NCBI RefSeq assembly: GCF_039532215.1
Contig: NZ_BAAARN010000004.1
Location: 160,261 to 224,260 of the forward strand
Length of the DNA: 64,000 bases
Reading direction: 5' to 3'
From: Pedococcus aerophilus
Lineage (GTDB): Bacteria; Actinomycetota; Actinomycetes; Actinomycetales; Dermatophilaceae
The notes under the pieces were generated by a model. That model saw only the letters and a program-made list of their open reading frames with translations, was not told the DNA's origin and did no database searches. Of the stretch, positions 17,600 to 27,137 are shown piece by piece; positions within the stretch are counted from its first letter, which is position 1, and every line of letters starts with the position of its first letter. The position numbers and the translations under genes are program-made.

Positions 17600-17731
17600 G
17601 TCGCATGGGGCCCGGCACTGCTGCCGGACACCCGCACCATCCAGCACGACCGCACCACCAGTACGAACAGAAGAACACCCGTGCACAACGACGATGCACG
17701 CGGATGCAGAGACACAAAGAAGGAGGGCCCA

Positions 17732-20146
17732 ATGGAGGGTCCAGAGATCCAGTTCGCCGAAGCCACCATCGACAACGGCTCGTTCGGCACCCGTACGGTC
17801 CGGTTCGAGACCGGACGCCTGGCCAAGCAGGCCGGCGGCGCCGTCGCCGCCTACCTGGACGAGGACACGATGCTCCTCTCCACCACCACCGCCGGGAAGC
17901 ACCCGCGCGAGGGATTCGACTTCTTCCCCCTGACGGTCGACGTCGAGGAGCGGATGTATGCCGCGGGCAAGATCCCCGGTTCGTTCTTCCGTCGTGAGGG
18001 CCGCCCCTCCACCGACGCGATCCTCACCTGCCGCCTGATCGACCGCCCGCTGCGCCCGACCTTCACCAAGGGTCTGCGCAACGAGGTCCAGGTCGTCATC
18101 TCGGTGCTCGCGCTCAACCCCGACCACCAGTACGACGTGCTCGCCATCAACGCGGCCAGCGCCTCCACGCAGATCTCGGGTCTGCCCTTCTCCGGTCCGA
18201 TCGGTGGCGTCCGCGTCTCCCTGATCGACGGCCAGTGGGTCGCCTTCCCGAACTTCTCCGACATCGAGCGCTCCACGTTCGACATGGTCGTCGCCGGCCG
18301 TGTCGCCGGTGACGACGTCGCGATCATGATGGTCGAGGCCGAGTCCACCGAGCAGACCTGGGACCTGGTCAAGAACGAGGGCAAGCAGGCTCCGACCGAA
18401 GAGGTCGTCGCCGAGGGCCTCGAGGCCTCCAAGAAGTTCATCAAGGCCCTGTGCGAGGCCCAGGCCGAGCTGGCGAGCAAGGCCGCCAAGCCCGTCCAGG
18501 AGTTCCCGATCTTCCTCGACTACGAGGACGACGCGTATGCCGCCGTCGAGGCTGCCACCGCGTCCGACCTGACGCAGGCGCTCACCATCGCCGGCAAGCA
18601 GGAGCGCGAGGAGCGCATCGACGAGATCAAGGACGCCGTCAAGGCTTCCCTCGCCGGTGAGGGCCAGCAGTTCGAGGGTCGCGACAAGGAGATCTCCGCG
18701 GCCTACAAGTCGGTGCAGAAGAAGCTGATCCGTCAGCGCATCCTGCGCGACAAGGTCCGCATCGACGGCCGTGGCCTCGCTGACATCCGCGCCCTGGGCG
18801 CCGAGGTCGAGGTCCTGCCCCGCGTCCACGGCTCGGCCCTGTTCGAGCGCGGCGAGACCCAGATCATGGGTGTCACCACGCTGAACATGCTCCGCATGGA
18901 GCAGCAGCTCGACACGTTGTCGCCGGTGACGCGCAAGCGTTACATGCACAACTACAACTTCCCGCCCTACTCCACCGGTGAGACCGGTCGGGTGGGTTCG
19001 CCGAAGCGCCGCGAGATCGGCCACGGCGCACTGGCGGAGCGGGCGCTCATGCCCGTCCTGCCGACGCGTGAGGAGTTCCCCTACGCGATCCGCCAGGTGT
19101 CCGAGGCCCTCGGCTCCAACGGGTCGACGTCCATGGGCTCGGTCTGCGCCTCCACCCTGTCGATGCTCAACGCCGGTGTGCCGCTGCGCGCGCCGGTCGC
19201 CGGCATCGCCATGGGCCTGGTGTCCGACGAGGTCGACGGCCAGACGCAGTACGCCGCGCTGACCGACATCCTCGGTGCCGAGGACGCGTTCGGTGACATG
19301 GACTTCAAGGTCGCCGGTACCCGCGAGTTCGTCACGGCCATCCAGCTCGACACCAAGCTCGACGGCATCCCCGCGTCGGTCCTGGCCGGCGCGCTGACCC
19401 AGGCCCGCGACGCGCGTCTGCACATCCTCGACGTCATGAACGAGGCCATCGACGTGCCGGACGAGATGAGCCCCTTCGCTCCTCGCGTCATCGCGGTGCA
19501 GGTCCCCGTCGACAAGATCGGCGAGGTCATCGGGCCGAAGGGCAAGATGATCAACCAGATCCAGGACGAGACCGGCGCCCAGATCTCCATCGAGGACGAC
19601 GGCACCGTCTACATCGGCGCGACCGACGGTCCGTCGGCCGAGGCGGCGCGCGCGATGGTCAACGCCATCGCCAACCCGCAGATGCCGGAGGTCGGCGAGC
19701 GCTTCCTGGGCACCGTGGTCAAGACCACGACGTTCGGTGCGTTCATCTCCCTGCTGCCCGGCAAGGACGGCCTGCTGCACATCTCCGAGGTGCGCAAGCT
19801 CGTCGGTGGCAAGCGGATCGACAACGTCGACGACGTCCTCGCCGTCGGCCAGAAGGTCCAGGTCGAGCTCAAGGAGGTCGACCCGCGCGGCAAGCTGTCG
19901 CTGGCCGCCGTCCTGCCCGAGGGCGAGGGTGGCGACGCCGCTCCCGCCGCGGACGACGCTGCCGGCTCCGACGAGGCGCCCGAGTCCACCGACTCGAACG
20001 ACTCGAACGACTCCGGCGAGGAGCGCGGCGACCGTCGCGATGGTGGTCGCAGCCGCAACCGCCGTCGTCGCGGTGGCGAGCGCTCGGACCGTGGCGACTC
20101 CGCCGAGGGCGCGGCTCCGGCCTCGTCCGAGGACGCTGCCAACTGA
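17732..20146 (+). CDS. pnp: Polyribonucleotide nucleotidyltransferase (PNPase)
   Basis: 804-residue phosphorolytic 3'-5' exoribonuclease and poly(A)-like polymerase. Order: first RNase PH domain, alpha-helical linker, catalytic RNase PH domain ([15 protein letters not shown]-type start; [20 protein letters not shown] region), KH domain ([20 protein letters not shown]) at about 590-640, and S1 domain at about 650-725. The last 70 residues are an acidic Ser/Asp segment then an Arg-rich segment ([20 protein letters not shown]), a disordered tail common in actinobacteria. ATG at 17732 has AAGGAGG 7-13 nt upstream; the in-frame ATG far upstream overlaps rpsO and is rejected. Confidence 0.97.
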   Translation: MEGPEIQFAEATIDNGSFGTRTVRFETGRLAKQAGGAVAAYLDEDTMLLSTTTAGKHPREGFDFFPLTVDVEERMYAAGKIPGSFFRREGRPSTDAILTCRLIDRPLRPTFTKGLRNEVQVVISVLALNPDHQYDVLAINAASASTQISGLPFSGPIGGVRVSLIDGQWVAFPNFSDIERSTFDMVVAGRVAGDDVAIMMVEAESTEQTWDLVKNEGKQAPTEEVVAEGLEASKKFIKALCEAQAELASKAAKPVQEFPIFLDYEDDAYAAVEAATASDLTQALTIAGKQEREERIDEIKDAVKASLAGEGQQFEGRDKEISAAYKSVQKKLIRQRILRDKVRIDGRGLADIRALGAEVEVLPRVHGSALFERGETQIMGVTTLNMLRMEQQLDTLSPVTRKRYMHNYNFPPYSTGETGRVGSPKRREIGHGALAERALMPVLPTREEFPYAIRQVSEALGSNGSTSMGSVCASTLSMLNAGVPLRAPVAGIAMGLVSDEVDGQTQYAALTDILGAEDAFGDMDFKVAGTREFVTAIQLDTKLDGIPASVLAGALTQARDARLHILDVMNEAIDVPDEMSPFAPRVIAVQVPVDKIGEVIGPKGKMINQIQDETGAQISIEDDGTVYIGATDGPSAEAARAMVNAIANPQMPEVGERFLGTVVKTTTFGAFISLLPGKDGLLHISEVRKLVGGKRIDNVDDVLAVGQKVQVELKEVDPRGKLSLAAVLPEGEGGDAAPAADDAAGSDEAPESTDSNDSNDSGEERGDRRDGGRSRNRRRRGGERSDRGDSAEGAAPASSEDAAN

Positions 20147-20169
20147 CGCAGGACCCCAGCACGTCCCGG

Positions 20170-20203
20170 ACGGGCCGGCCCACCTCACGGTGGGTCGGCC
20201 CGT
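20170..20203 (+). terminator. Terminator after pnp
   Basis: ACGGGCCGGCCCACC, loop TCAC, then GGTGGGTCGGCCCGT: a 15-bp stem with one G-T pair, 24 nt after the pnp stop, followed by TCGCTGT. Confidence 0.75.
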
Positions 20204-20299
20204 TCGCTGTCCCGCGCCATACCGAGGGCATGTCGACATCGGGGAGGGGACGGGGGCGCCGGGGTTGCGCCCCGCCGCTGCCGAACGAATGCTGGGTCC

Positions 20300-21523
20300 A
20301 TGGCTGATGAGCGCACGTTCGTGGTGGTCGGTGGTGGGCTCGCAGGAGCCAAGTCGGTGGAAGCGTTGCGGGACAAGGGTTTCGAGGGGCGTCTGATCCT
20401 CCTCGCCGGTGAGGACCACCTGCCCTACGAGCGCCCTCCGCTGTCCAAGGACTACCTCAAGACCGGCGAGGGCCTCGGTGACGCCTTCGTCCACGACCAG
20501 GACTGGTATGCCGCCCACGACATCGAGGTGCGGACCGGCACCGTGGTCACGTCGATCGACCGTGACTCCCACGTGGTGGTGACGGCGACGGGGGAGCGGG
20601 TCGGCTGGGACCGACTCCTGCTGGCGACCGGCAGCTCTCCACGTCACCTCGACCTGCTGGGGGCAGATCTCGACGGGGTGGTGTCACTGAGGACCATCGA
20701 GGACAGCGACCGGCTGCGTGGAGCGCTGGTGCAGGACGCGCGGGTGGTGCTCGTCGGCGGTGGCTGGATCGGGCTCGAGGTCGCGGCGGCTGCTCGCGAG
20801 GCCGGCTCGACCGTCACGGTGCTGGAGTCGCTCGACCTGCCCCTGGTGCGCGTCCTTGGCCCCACCGTCGCGACCGTCTTCGCCGACCTGCACCGCGAGC
20901 ACGGTGTCGACCTGCGCACCGGGGTGCAGGTCGAGGAGCTGGTGGGGGAGGACGGCTCGGTCACGGGGGTTCGTCTCGCCGACGGATCGACCGTGCCGGC
21001 CGACCTCGTCGTCGTCGGGATCGGCGCCGTGCCGAACACGGCCCTCGCCGAGGACGCGGGTCTCGAGGTCGACAACGGCGTCGTGGCCGATGCCGTGGGG
21101 CGCACGAGCGACCCCGACGTCTTCGCCGTCGGTGACGTCGCCAACGTCGATCACCCGTTCCTGGGCCGCCTGGTCCGGGTCGAGCACTGGGCGAACGCGC
21201 TCAACCAGCCGGCCATAGTCACGGCGGCGATGCTCGACCAGTTCGGTCCCGAGCCGGAGCTGCCGTTCTTCTTCACCGACCAGTACGACCTCGGGATGGA
21301 GTACCACGGTCTCGGCGACCCGGAGGACGACGTCGTTGTTCGCGGCGACCTCGAGGGGCGGGAGTTCATCGCCTTCTGGCTCCGCGACGGGGTCGTCACT
21401 GCAGGGATGAACGTCAACGTCTGGGACGTCGGCGACGCCGTCAAGGGCTTGATCCGCTCGGGAAAGCAGGTCGACCGGGCGAAACTTGCCGACGGCCGCG
21501 TGTCGCTCGAGAACCTGACCTGA
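20300..21523 (+). CDS. FAD-dependent ferredoxin/rubredoxin reductase-like oxidoreductase
   Basis: 407 residues of the two-dinucleotide-domain flavoprotein class. FAD-binding FVVVGGGLAGAKSVEALR is at residues 7-24, LPYERPPLSKDYL is the family signature, NAD(P)-binding VVLVGGGWIGLEVAAAARE is near 150, and the second FAD motif is VFAVGDVANVDHP. A reductase C-terminal domain follows (the FFTDQYDLGMEYHG region). These enzymes pass electrons from NADH to ferredoxins of P450 or dioxygenase systems. No partner gene is adjacent. It stands alone between pnp and the nuclease gene. Confidence 0.85.
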   Translation: MADERTFVVVGGGLAGAKSVEALRDKGFEGRLILLAGEDHLPYERPPLSKDYLKTGEGLGDAFVHDQDWYAAHDIEVRTGTVVTSIDRDSHVVVTATGERVGWDRLLLATGSSPRHLDLLGADLDGVVSLRTIEDSDRLRGALVQDARVVLVGGGWIGLEVAAAAREAGSTVTVLESLDLPLVRVLGPTVATVFADLHREHGVDLRTGVQVEELVGEDGSVTGVRLADGSTVPADLVVVGIGAVPNTALAEDAGLEVDNGVVADAVGRTSDPDVFAVGDVANVDHPFLGRLVRVEHWANALNQPAIVTAAMLDQFGPEPELPFFFTDQYDLGMEYHGLGDPEDDVVVRGDLEGREFIAFWLRDGVVTAGMNVNVWDVGDAVKGLIRSGKQVDRAKLADGRVSLENLT

Positions 21524-21655
21524 CCTTTACCTTCTGGACGCCTTCCATACCTACTCCGGGGCATCTGTCCATGTTTGACTGCACCCTTGGCGCCGGGCCC
21601 GCATCCTTGGGCGGCGCGACTTTCTTCGAGAACAACTCGGGTGTGGAGGACTGCT

Positions 21656-24232
21656 GTGCGCGAACGCCGCAAGCAAATGATGGGGGCGGCGGGCGCGATC
21701 GCGCTCACCGCTGGTGTGGTCTCGGTGGCGACGAGTGCGCAGGCCGCACCGACGCCGTCGGCCAGTGTCGTGATCAACGAGGTGTACGGCGGCGGTGGCA
21801 ACAGCGGCGCGACGTACAAGCAGGATTTCATTGAGCTGGCGAACACCACCAGCGCACCGATCAGCCTCACGGGATGGTCGGTGCAGTACGCGTCGTCCAC
21901 CGGCGCGAACTGGGCGATCACCCCGCTGACGGGCACGCTGCCCGCGGGGGGCACCTACGTGGTCCGGGAGGCAGCGGGCACGGGCGGCACCACTGACGTC
22001 CCGTCCGACGTCGTCGGCACGATCGCCATGTCGGGCACCGGCGGCAAGGTCGCGCTCGTCAACACCGACGGTGCCCTGACCGGCTGCGGCGCCAAGTCGA
22101 CGACCACCCCCTGTTCGGGCCTCCCGCAGGTCGTCGACTTCGTCGGCTACGGCTCGGCGAACGACTTCGCCGGCTCGGCCCCGACGGCGGTCACGAGCAA
22201 CTCGACGTCGGCCAGCCGCAGCGCGACCCACGCCAACACGGCCGACAACGGTGCGGACTTCACCCTCGGCGCTCCCAGCCCGACGCCCGCGGGCACGCCT
22301 CCTCCGCCCCCGCCGCCGCCCGCCCCCGTGGCGAAGACCATCGCCGAGGTGCAGGGCACCGGCGCCACCTCGCCGCTCGTCGGCCAGGACGTCGTCGTCA
22401 AGGGCGTCGTCACGGCCGCCTACCCGACCGGGGGCCTCAACGGCTTCTTCCTCCAGACCCAGGGCACCGGCCCCGAGTCCCGCGCCGACGGCGCCTCCGA
22501 CGCCGTCTTCGTCTTCCAGAGCGGCAGGGACGTGCCGCTGGACGCCGACGCCGTGGTCGGCAACTACGTGGAGGTGACCGGCGAGGTCAGCGAGTTCGGC
22601 GGCCTCACCGAGATCACCGCTGCCGCAGCCGACATCGTCGACGCCGGCACCGACTTCAGCGCCGTGCAGGCGCTGACCTCGGCCTGGCCGAGGACCGATG
22701 CGGGCCGTGAGTCCCTGGAGGGCATGCTCTTCCAGCCGACCGGCGCCTACACGGTGACCAACACGTTCGCCACCAACCAGTACGGCGAGGTGGGCCTCGC
22801 GTCCGGCACGACGCCGCTGCTCCAGAGCACCGAGGTCGCCGAGCCCGGTTCCGCCGAGGCCAAGGCCGTCGACGCCGACAACGCCGCGCGCAAGGTGACG
22901 CTCGACGACGGTGCCTCGAGCAACTTCACGGCAGCCAGCTACTCGGCCGCCACCTGTGGCACGCGCCCCACGCCGTGCCTGCTCAACGGTGACCAGACCC
23001 CGGCCTACGTCTCGAACACCGAGCCCGTCCGGGTCGGCGCCCCGGCGACGTTCACCGCCCCGGTCGTCGTCGACTACCGCTTCAACCTCTGGCGCTTCCA
23101 GCCGACCGCTCCCGTCGTCGGCCCGGAGAACACCGGTTCGCCGGTGACGTTCACCAACACCCGCACCGCGGCGCCCGACGAGGCGGACATCAACCAGCTC
23201 GGTGACGCCGACCTCAAGGTCGCGTCGTTCAACGTGCTGAACTACTTCACCGACCTCGGTGACGCGGACCCGGAGTGCCTCGCGTACTACGACCGCGACA
23301 GCAGCGGTGACACGGTGCGCGACGGCTGCGACCGTCGCGGTGCCTGGGACGCGGCCGACCTCGCCCGCCAGACCGAGAAGGAGGTGTCGGCGATCAACGC
23401 GCTCGACGCCGACGTCGTCGGGCTGATGGAGGTCGAGAACTCGGCCCGGTTCGGCCACTCGCGTGATGAGAGCCTGTCGCGACTCGTGGCGGCGCTGAAC
23501 GCCGACGCGGGTCCCGGCACGTGGGCCTTCGTGCCCTCCTCGACAGACCTGCCGTCCGCGGACGAGCAGGACTTCATCACCTCGGCGATGATCTACAAGC
23601 CGGCCAACGTCATGCGCGTCGACCGTTCCCGTGCGCTGGGTGACCAGAGCGAGGACGGGCAGGCCTTCGGCAACGCGCGCGAGCCGATCGCCCAGACCTT
23701 CAAGAAGAAGACCGGCAAGGGCGACAAGTTCCTCTTCGTCGTCAACCACTTCAAGTCCAAGGGCTCGGCCGGTCCGTTCCCCGGCGACGCCGACTCCGGC
23801 GACGGCCAGGGCGCCTCGGTGACCAGCCGGATCCTGCAGGCCCAGGCCCTGCGCGACTGGGTGCCCGGTGTCGCTGCCGAGTACGGCGCCAAGGCCATCG
23901 TCATGGCCGGTGACTACAACTCGTACACGATGGAGGACCCGCTCGACGTCCTCTACGACGCCGGGTACACCGATGTGGGCTCGAAGTTCGACGACGGGCA
24001 GTACTCCTACTCGTTCTCCGGGCTGTCCGGGTCGCTGGACCACATCCTCGTCAACGCGGCGGGCCTGAAGATGTCCACGGGTGCCGACCACTGGAACATC
24101 AACTCCGGTGAGTCGCTGGCCCTGGAGTACAGCCGGTACAACTACCACGGCACCGACTTCCACGACCCCGGTCCCTACCGGTCCTCCGACCACGACCCCG
24201 TGGTCCTGGGCCTCAAGGCCTTCGTCAAGTAG
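21656..24232 (+). CDS. Secreted ExeM/NucH-family endonuclease with lamin-tail domain
   Basis: 858 residues. A basic start (VRERRKQMM), hydrophobic stretch and AQA cleavage site make a signal peptide. A lamin-tail domain follows at about 33-170 (INEVYGGGGNSG, then FIELANTTSAPISLTGWSV), then a poly-Pro linker, an OB-like nuclease-associated domain (VVVKGVVTAAYPTGG), and the endonuclease/exonuclease/phosphatase domain from about 520. That domain's catalytic motifs are KVASFNVLNYFTD, GLMEVEN, VVNHFKSKG, MAGDYNSY and SDHDPVVLGL. It should cleave extracellular DNA or phosphodiesters. GTG at 21656 has GGAGG 6-10 nt upstream, deciding the start. No sorting signal, so probably released. Confidence 0.88.
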   Translation: MRERRKQMMGAAGAIALTAGVVSVATSAQAAPTPSASVVINEVYGGGGNSGATYKQDFIELANTTSAPISLTGWSVQYASSTGANWAITPLTGTLPAGGTYVVREAAGTGGTTDVPSDVVGTIAMSGTGGKVALVNTDGALTGCGAKSTTTPCSGLPQVVDFVGYGSANDFAGSAPTAVTSNSTSASRSATHANTADNGADFTLGAPSPTPAGTPPPPPPPPAPVAKTIAEVQGTGATSPLVGQDVVVKGVVTAAYPTGGLNGFFLQTQGTGPESRADGASDAVFVFQSGRDVPLDADAVVGNYVEVTGEVSEFGGLTEITAAAADIVDAGTDFSAVQALTSAWPRTDAGRESLEGMLFQPTGAYTVTNTFATNQYGEVGLASGTTPLLQSTEVAEPGSAEAKAVDADNAARKVTLDDGASSNFTAASYSAATCGTRPTPCLLNGDQTPAYVSNTEPVRVGAPATFTAPVVVDYRFNLWRFQPTAPVVGPENTGSPVTFTNTRTAAPDEADINQLGDADLKVASFNVLNYFTDLGDADPECLAYYDRDSSGDTVRDGCDRRGAWDAADLARQTEKEVSAINALDADVVGLMEVENSARFGHSRDESLSRLVAALNADAGPGTWAFVPSSTDLPSADEQDFITSAMIYKPANVMRVDRSRALGDQSEDGQAFGNAREPIAQTFKKKTGKGDKFLFVVNHFKSKGSAGPFPGDADSGDGQGASVTSRILQAQALRDWVPGVAAEYGAKAIVMAGDYNSYTMEDPLDVLYDAGYTDVGSKFDDGQYSYSFSGLSGSLDHILVNAAGLKMSTGADHWNINSGESLALEYSRYNYHGTDFHDPGPYRSSDHDPVVLGLKAFVK

Positions 24233-24267
24233 GTCGCGACCCGTCGCACCACCACGCAGGACCGCGT

Positions 24268-24303
24268 ATGGCGGGTCCGCCCCCTCGGGGGTGGGCCCGC
24301 CAT
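24268..24303. terminator. Terminator after the secreted nuclease gene
   Basis: A 16-bp stem (24268-24283 with 24288-24303), built on ATGGCGGGTCCGCCCC with two G-T pairs, around a CTCG loop. It lies 35 nt after the nuclease stop and abuts the dapB promoter. Confidence 0.75.
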
Positions 24304-24306
24304 CGC

Positions 24307-24312
24307 TACGCT
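24307..24312 (+). promoter_or_regulatory. Leaderless-type -10 box for dapB
   Basis: TACGCT, 7 nt before the dapB ATG at 24320 and only 3 bp after the preceding terminator. Confidence 0.5.
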
Positions 24313-24319
24313 GGCGCCC

Positions 24320-25072
24320 ATGAGCGAGTCGACCAGGGTGGCCGTGATCGGTGCAGCCGGACGGATGGGTGCCGAGGTGTGCCGGGCCGTCGAGGGCGCG
24401 GACGACCTCACGCTGGTCGGCAGGTTCGACCAGGGTGATGACCTCGGCGACCTCGGGGGCGCGCAGGTCGTCGTCGAGTTCTCCGTCCCGGACGCCTCAC
24501 CGGCCAACGTCCGCCACTGCGTCGAGCAGGGCGTGCACGTCGTCGTCGGCACGACCGGGTGGGACGAGGCGCGGCTGGGCTCGCTGCGCGGCACCCTCTC
24601 CGACCACGACGGCGTCGGTGTCCTCATCGCCCCCAACTTCGCCATCGGCGCGATCCTCATGATGCGGTTCGCGCAGGAGGCCGCACGGTTCTACGAGTCC
24701 GTCGAGGTCATCGAGCTGCACCACCCGGCCAAGGTGGACGCGCCGTCGGGCACCGCAGCCCGTACCGCCTCCCTCATCGCCGCCGCCCGCGCGGAGGCCG
24801 GCATCGGTGACGTCCCCGACGCCACCACCCAGGACCCGGACGGTGCCCGAGGGGCCCGCGTCGACGGCATACCGGTGCACTCCGTGCGGCTGCGCGGCCT
24901 GGTGGCGCACCAGGAGGTGCTGCTCGGCGGGGTGGGGGAGATGCTCACGCTGCGGCACGACTCGTTCGACCGGACGTCGTTCATGCCCGGTGTCCTCGCC
25001 GGCGTGCGCGCCGTCGGTGACCACCCGGGGCTGACGGTCGGCCTCGAGCACTTCCTCGGTCTGGACGACTGA
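24320..25072 (+). CDS. dapB: 4-hydroxy-tetrahydrodipicolinate reductase
   Basis: 250 residues. It reduces the DapA product with NAD(P)H on the way to diaminopimelate and lysine. The nucleotide loop VAVIGAAGRMG is at residues 7-17. The substrate-site signature is VIELHHPAKVDAPSGTA. dapA lies 3.5 kb downstream, with other genes between them. The next ORF starts at the base after the stop. Confidence 0.96.
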   Translation: MSESTRVAVIGAAGRMGAEVCRAVEGADDLTLVGRFDQGDDLGDLGGAQVVVEFSVPDASPANVRHCVEQGVHVVVGTTGWDEARLGSLRGTLSDHDGVGVLIAPNFAIGAILMMRFAQEAARFYESVEVIELHHPAKVDAPSGTAARTASLIAAARAEAGIGDVPDATTQDPDGARGARVDGIPVHSVRLRGLVAHQEVLLGGVGEMLTLRHDSFDRTSFMPGVLAGVRAVGDHPGLTVGLEHFLGLDD

Positions 25073-25420
25073 GTGCGCGAGAAGGTCACCGCACTCATCA
25101 CCCTCCTGGTGCTGGTGTTCTACTCCGCGACGATCGGGTGGCGCGGTGTCGCCCTCATCGCCGACGGCAGGTGTGCGTCGATCCTGCTGGGGCTCGGGGT
25201 CGTCCTCATCCCCGTCGTCGCCCTGCTCGCGATCCTCCCGCTGGTCAGGCTCGCGCGCGACGGGTCGCGGATGATGGCCCAGGCGGGCGAGTCCGGCGCC
25301 GAGGGCGAATGGGCCCGCGAGCTCGAGCAGGCGGAGGCCGCTCGGGTGGCCAAGGACCGCAAGAGCGAGCAGGCGCACTACCGCGCCGCCGTCCGCGCCT
25401 GGCGCGCGACCCAGCGCTAG
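25073..25420 (+). CDS. Small membrane protein of unknown function
   Basis: 115 residues. Two hydrophobic segments (LITLLVLVFYSATIGWRGVAL at about 8-28, then LLGLGVVLIPVVALLAILPLV at about 38-58) precede a charged helical tail rich in Arg, Glu and Ala (GEWARELEQAEAARVAKDRK). The start is GTG directly after the dapB stop, so the two are probably one transcript. Similar membrane proteins follow dapB in related actinobacteria. No function can be assigned. Confidence 0.7.
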   Translation: MREKVTALITLLVLVFYSATIGWRGVALIADGRCASILLGLGVVLIPVVALLAILPLVRLARDGSRMMAQAGESGAEGEWARELEQAEAARVAKDRKSEQAHYRAAVRAWRATQR

Positions 25421-25731
25421 GGCAGGCCGAGCAGGCGCAGGCCAGCCGCCACCGCGGCGGCCAGCACCACGACGACGATGAACGGTGCGCGCAGCAGCAG
25501 CGCGACGATGGCGACGCCGACGGCTGCCGCCCGCGAGTCCACGACCACGGCGCCCGACGACGAGGTCAACGTCTGGACCCCGACCAGCGCGGCGAGCAGG
25601 GCGATCGGCAGGGCCGAGGTGATGCGCGTCGTGCGTTCGCCGTCGAGCCAGCTCGCGGGCACGAGGTGGCCGACGTACTTGAGGGCGAAGGCGAGGGTGG
25701 ACGCGACGAGCACCGCGGTCCAGGTGCTCAA
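25417..25731 (-). CDS. azlD: AzlD-family branched-chain amino-acid exporter subunit
   Basis: 104 residues with about three membrane helices (WTAVLVASTLAFALKYVGHL, then ALPIALLAALVGVQTL, then FIVVVVLAAAVAAGLRLLGL). The segment FALKYVGHLVP fits AzlD, the small partner of AzlC. The start is TTG at 25731, whose codon overlaps the azlC stop as TTGA. An in-frame ATG further upstream lies inside azlC and is rejected. Confidence 0.82.
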   Translation of the reverse strand: MSTWTAVLVASTLAFALKYVGHLVPASWLDGERTTRITSALPIALLAALVGVQTLTSSSGAVVVDSRAAAVGVAIVALLLRAPFIVVVVLAAAVAAGLRLLGLP

Positions 25732-26477
25732 GGCTGCTCCTCGCCGGCCCAGTGGTGCGGCGGGGCCGGGTCGCGGTGCGCACGGCGCCACAGCCCAGCC
25801 GCCAGCGCCGTCGTGGCTGCCACGAGGACAGGAACCCCCGCGGGCGCGTGCGGGGCCAGCAGGACGGCGATGACCGCGGCGGCGGCCGCGATGGCGAAGG
25901 CGTCGACGGACTTCAGCCGTGGCCAGAGCAGGGCGCAGAAGGCGGCAGCGGCTGCGGCGTCGAGGCCGTACGTGCGCGGGTCGCCCATGGCGTCACCGGC
26001 CAGTGCCCCGACGAGGGTCGTGAGGTTCCACAGGACGAAGACGCCGATCCCGGTGGCCCAGAAGCCGATCCGTCCGGCTGCTGCTTCGGGTTGGGCCACC
26101 CCGACGGCGGTCGACTCGTCGATGGTCAGCTGGGCCGCCGCGACCCTGCGGGGTCCCCGGACCCCGAGGAGTCGGGCCACCTGGAGGCCGTAGAGCCCGT
26201 TGCGGACCCCGAGGAGGGTCGAGGTGGCGATGGCGGCCGGCGCCCCGGCCGGACCCGCTGCGAGCACGCCGACGAACGCGAACTGCGAGCCGCCGGAGAA
26301 CAGCAGCAGCGACAGCGCCTGCGTCTGCAGGATCGACAAGCCGGCAGCCACGGACAGCGCGCCGAAGCTGATGCCGTAGGCACCGGTCGCCACCGACACG
26401 GACAGCGACTGGCGCAGGACGGCCTGCCGGCGCTCGGGCGCGAGAGCCGGGACCGCGGAGGACCGGTCTGCCGTCAC
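25728..26477 (-). CDS. azlC: AzlC-family branched-chain amino-acid exporter subunit
   Basis: 249 residues with about seven hydrophobic segments. SVATGAYGISFGALSVAAGL, then LSLLLFSGGSQFAFVGVLAA, then TLLGVRNGLYGLQVARLLG are AzlC hallmarks. With AzlD it forms an exporter of branched-chain amino acids or analogues. ATG at 26477 overlaps the stop of the upstream GNAT gene by 4 bp, so GNAT-azlC-azlD is a coupled operon. Confidence 0.88.
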   Translation of the reverse strand: MTADRSSAVPALAPERRQAVLRQSLSVSVATGAYGISFGALSVAAGLSILQTQALSLLLFSGGSQFAFVGVLAAGPAGAPAAIATSTLLGVRNGLYGLQVARLLGVRGPRRVAAAQLTIDESTAVGVAQPEAAAGRIGFWATGIGVFVLWNLTTLVGALAGDAMGDPRTYGLDAAAAAAFCALLWPRLKSVDAFAIAAAAAVIAVLLAPHAPAGVPVLVAATTALAAGLWRRAHRDPAPPHHWAGEEQP

Positions 26478-27112
26478 TGCCGTGCGGGATCAGGCTCGCC
26501 CTCAGGGCGGATGTCGGCGACGAGGCGCACCTCGCGGGCGGTCTGCCCGTCGGGGGAGACGACCCGGTCGCGGAACGCCCCGTCGGGGTGCAGGCCGGAC
26601 GCCGTGAGGAAAGCCCGGGTCTGCTCGTCGGTGCTGAGCACCCACGCGTGCAGGGTGTCGGCACCGGCACCGCGCAGGGTGTCGACGGCGGCGTTGAGCA
26701 GGCGCGACCCGTGGCCGGCACGACGGGCCTCGGGGTGCACGCCCAGGGCCGAGACCTCGCCGGTGGCGCCGCCGGCGTCGGGGTCCTGGCTCGGGCCGAT
26801 CGACGCGAACCCCACGACCTGGTCTCCGGCGCAGGCGGCGAGCAGCCGGTAGACGCCCTGCGGCGGCGAGGACAGCGACTGGCGCCACGCGCTGGCGAAC
26901 GCGTTGGGCTCGAACGCCTCCAGCACCTCGGCGGGTACGACCCCCTCGTACGCCTCACGCCAGACGACGGCCTGGACGAAGCCGACCGCGGGGGCATCGG
27001 TCGCCCTGGCCGTGCGCACGCTCGCATCGGCCAGCGGTCCGCGGTCCTGCCCGTGCGAGGACGAGGTCGGGTGGTCGTGCGAGTGGTCGTGCGGCTGGCT
27101 CATGCCGGTCAT
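26474..27112 (-). CDS. GNAT family N-acetyltransferase with His-rich N-terminus
   Basis: 212 residues. The N-terminal 25 residues are His-rich (SQPHDHSHDHPTSSSHGQD), a possible metal-binding or disordered leader. The GNAT core runs from about 30: VRTARATDAPAVGFVQAVVW, then ALGVHPEARRAGHGSRLLNA as the acetyl-CoA loop, then AFLTASGLHPDG. Two start codons are possible, at 27112 and 27103; GCGAGG just before 27112 favours the first. Its link to azlCD suggests modification of an exported amino acid or amine, but that is speculation. Confidence 0.82.
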   Translation of the reverse strand: MTGMSQPHDHSHDHPTSSSHGQDRGPLADASVRTARATDAPAVGFVQAVVWREAYEGVVPAEVLEAFEPNAFASAWRQSLSSPPQGVYRLLAACAGDQVVGFASIGPSQDPDAGGATGEVSALGVHPEARRAGHGSRLLNAAVDTLRGAGADTLHAWVLSTDEQTRAFLTASGLHPDGAFRDRVVSPDGQTAREVRLVADIRPEGEPDPARQ

Positions 27113-27137
27113 CCTCGCACCCGGGGGCCCACGTGGA

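Noticed and set aside
17522-20647. 1,041-aa minus-strand ORF opposite pnp
   Set aside because: Shadow of pnp, with no start signal and no recognisable domain.
22300-22330. Poly-proline stretch as a frameshift or sequencing artefact
   Set aside because: The frame continues into recognisable nuclease domains, so it is a genuine linker.
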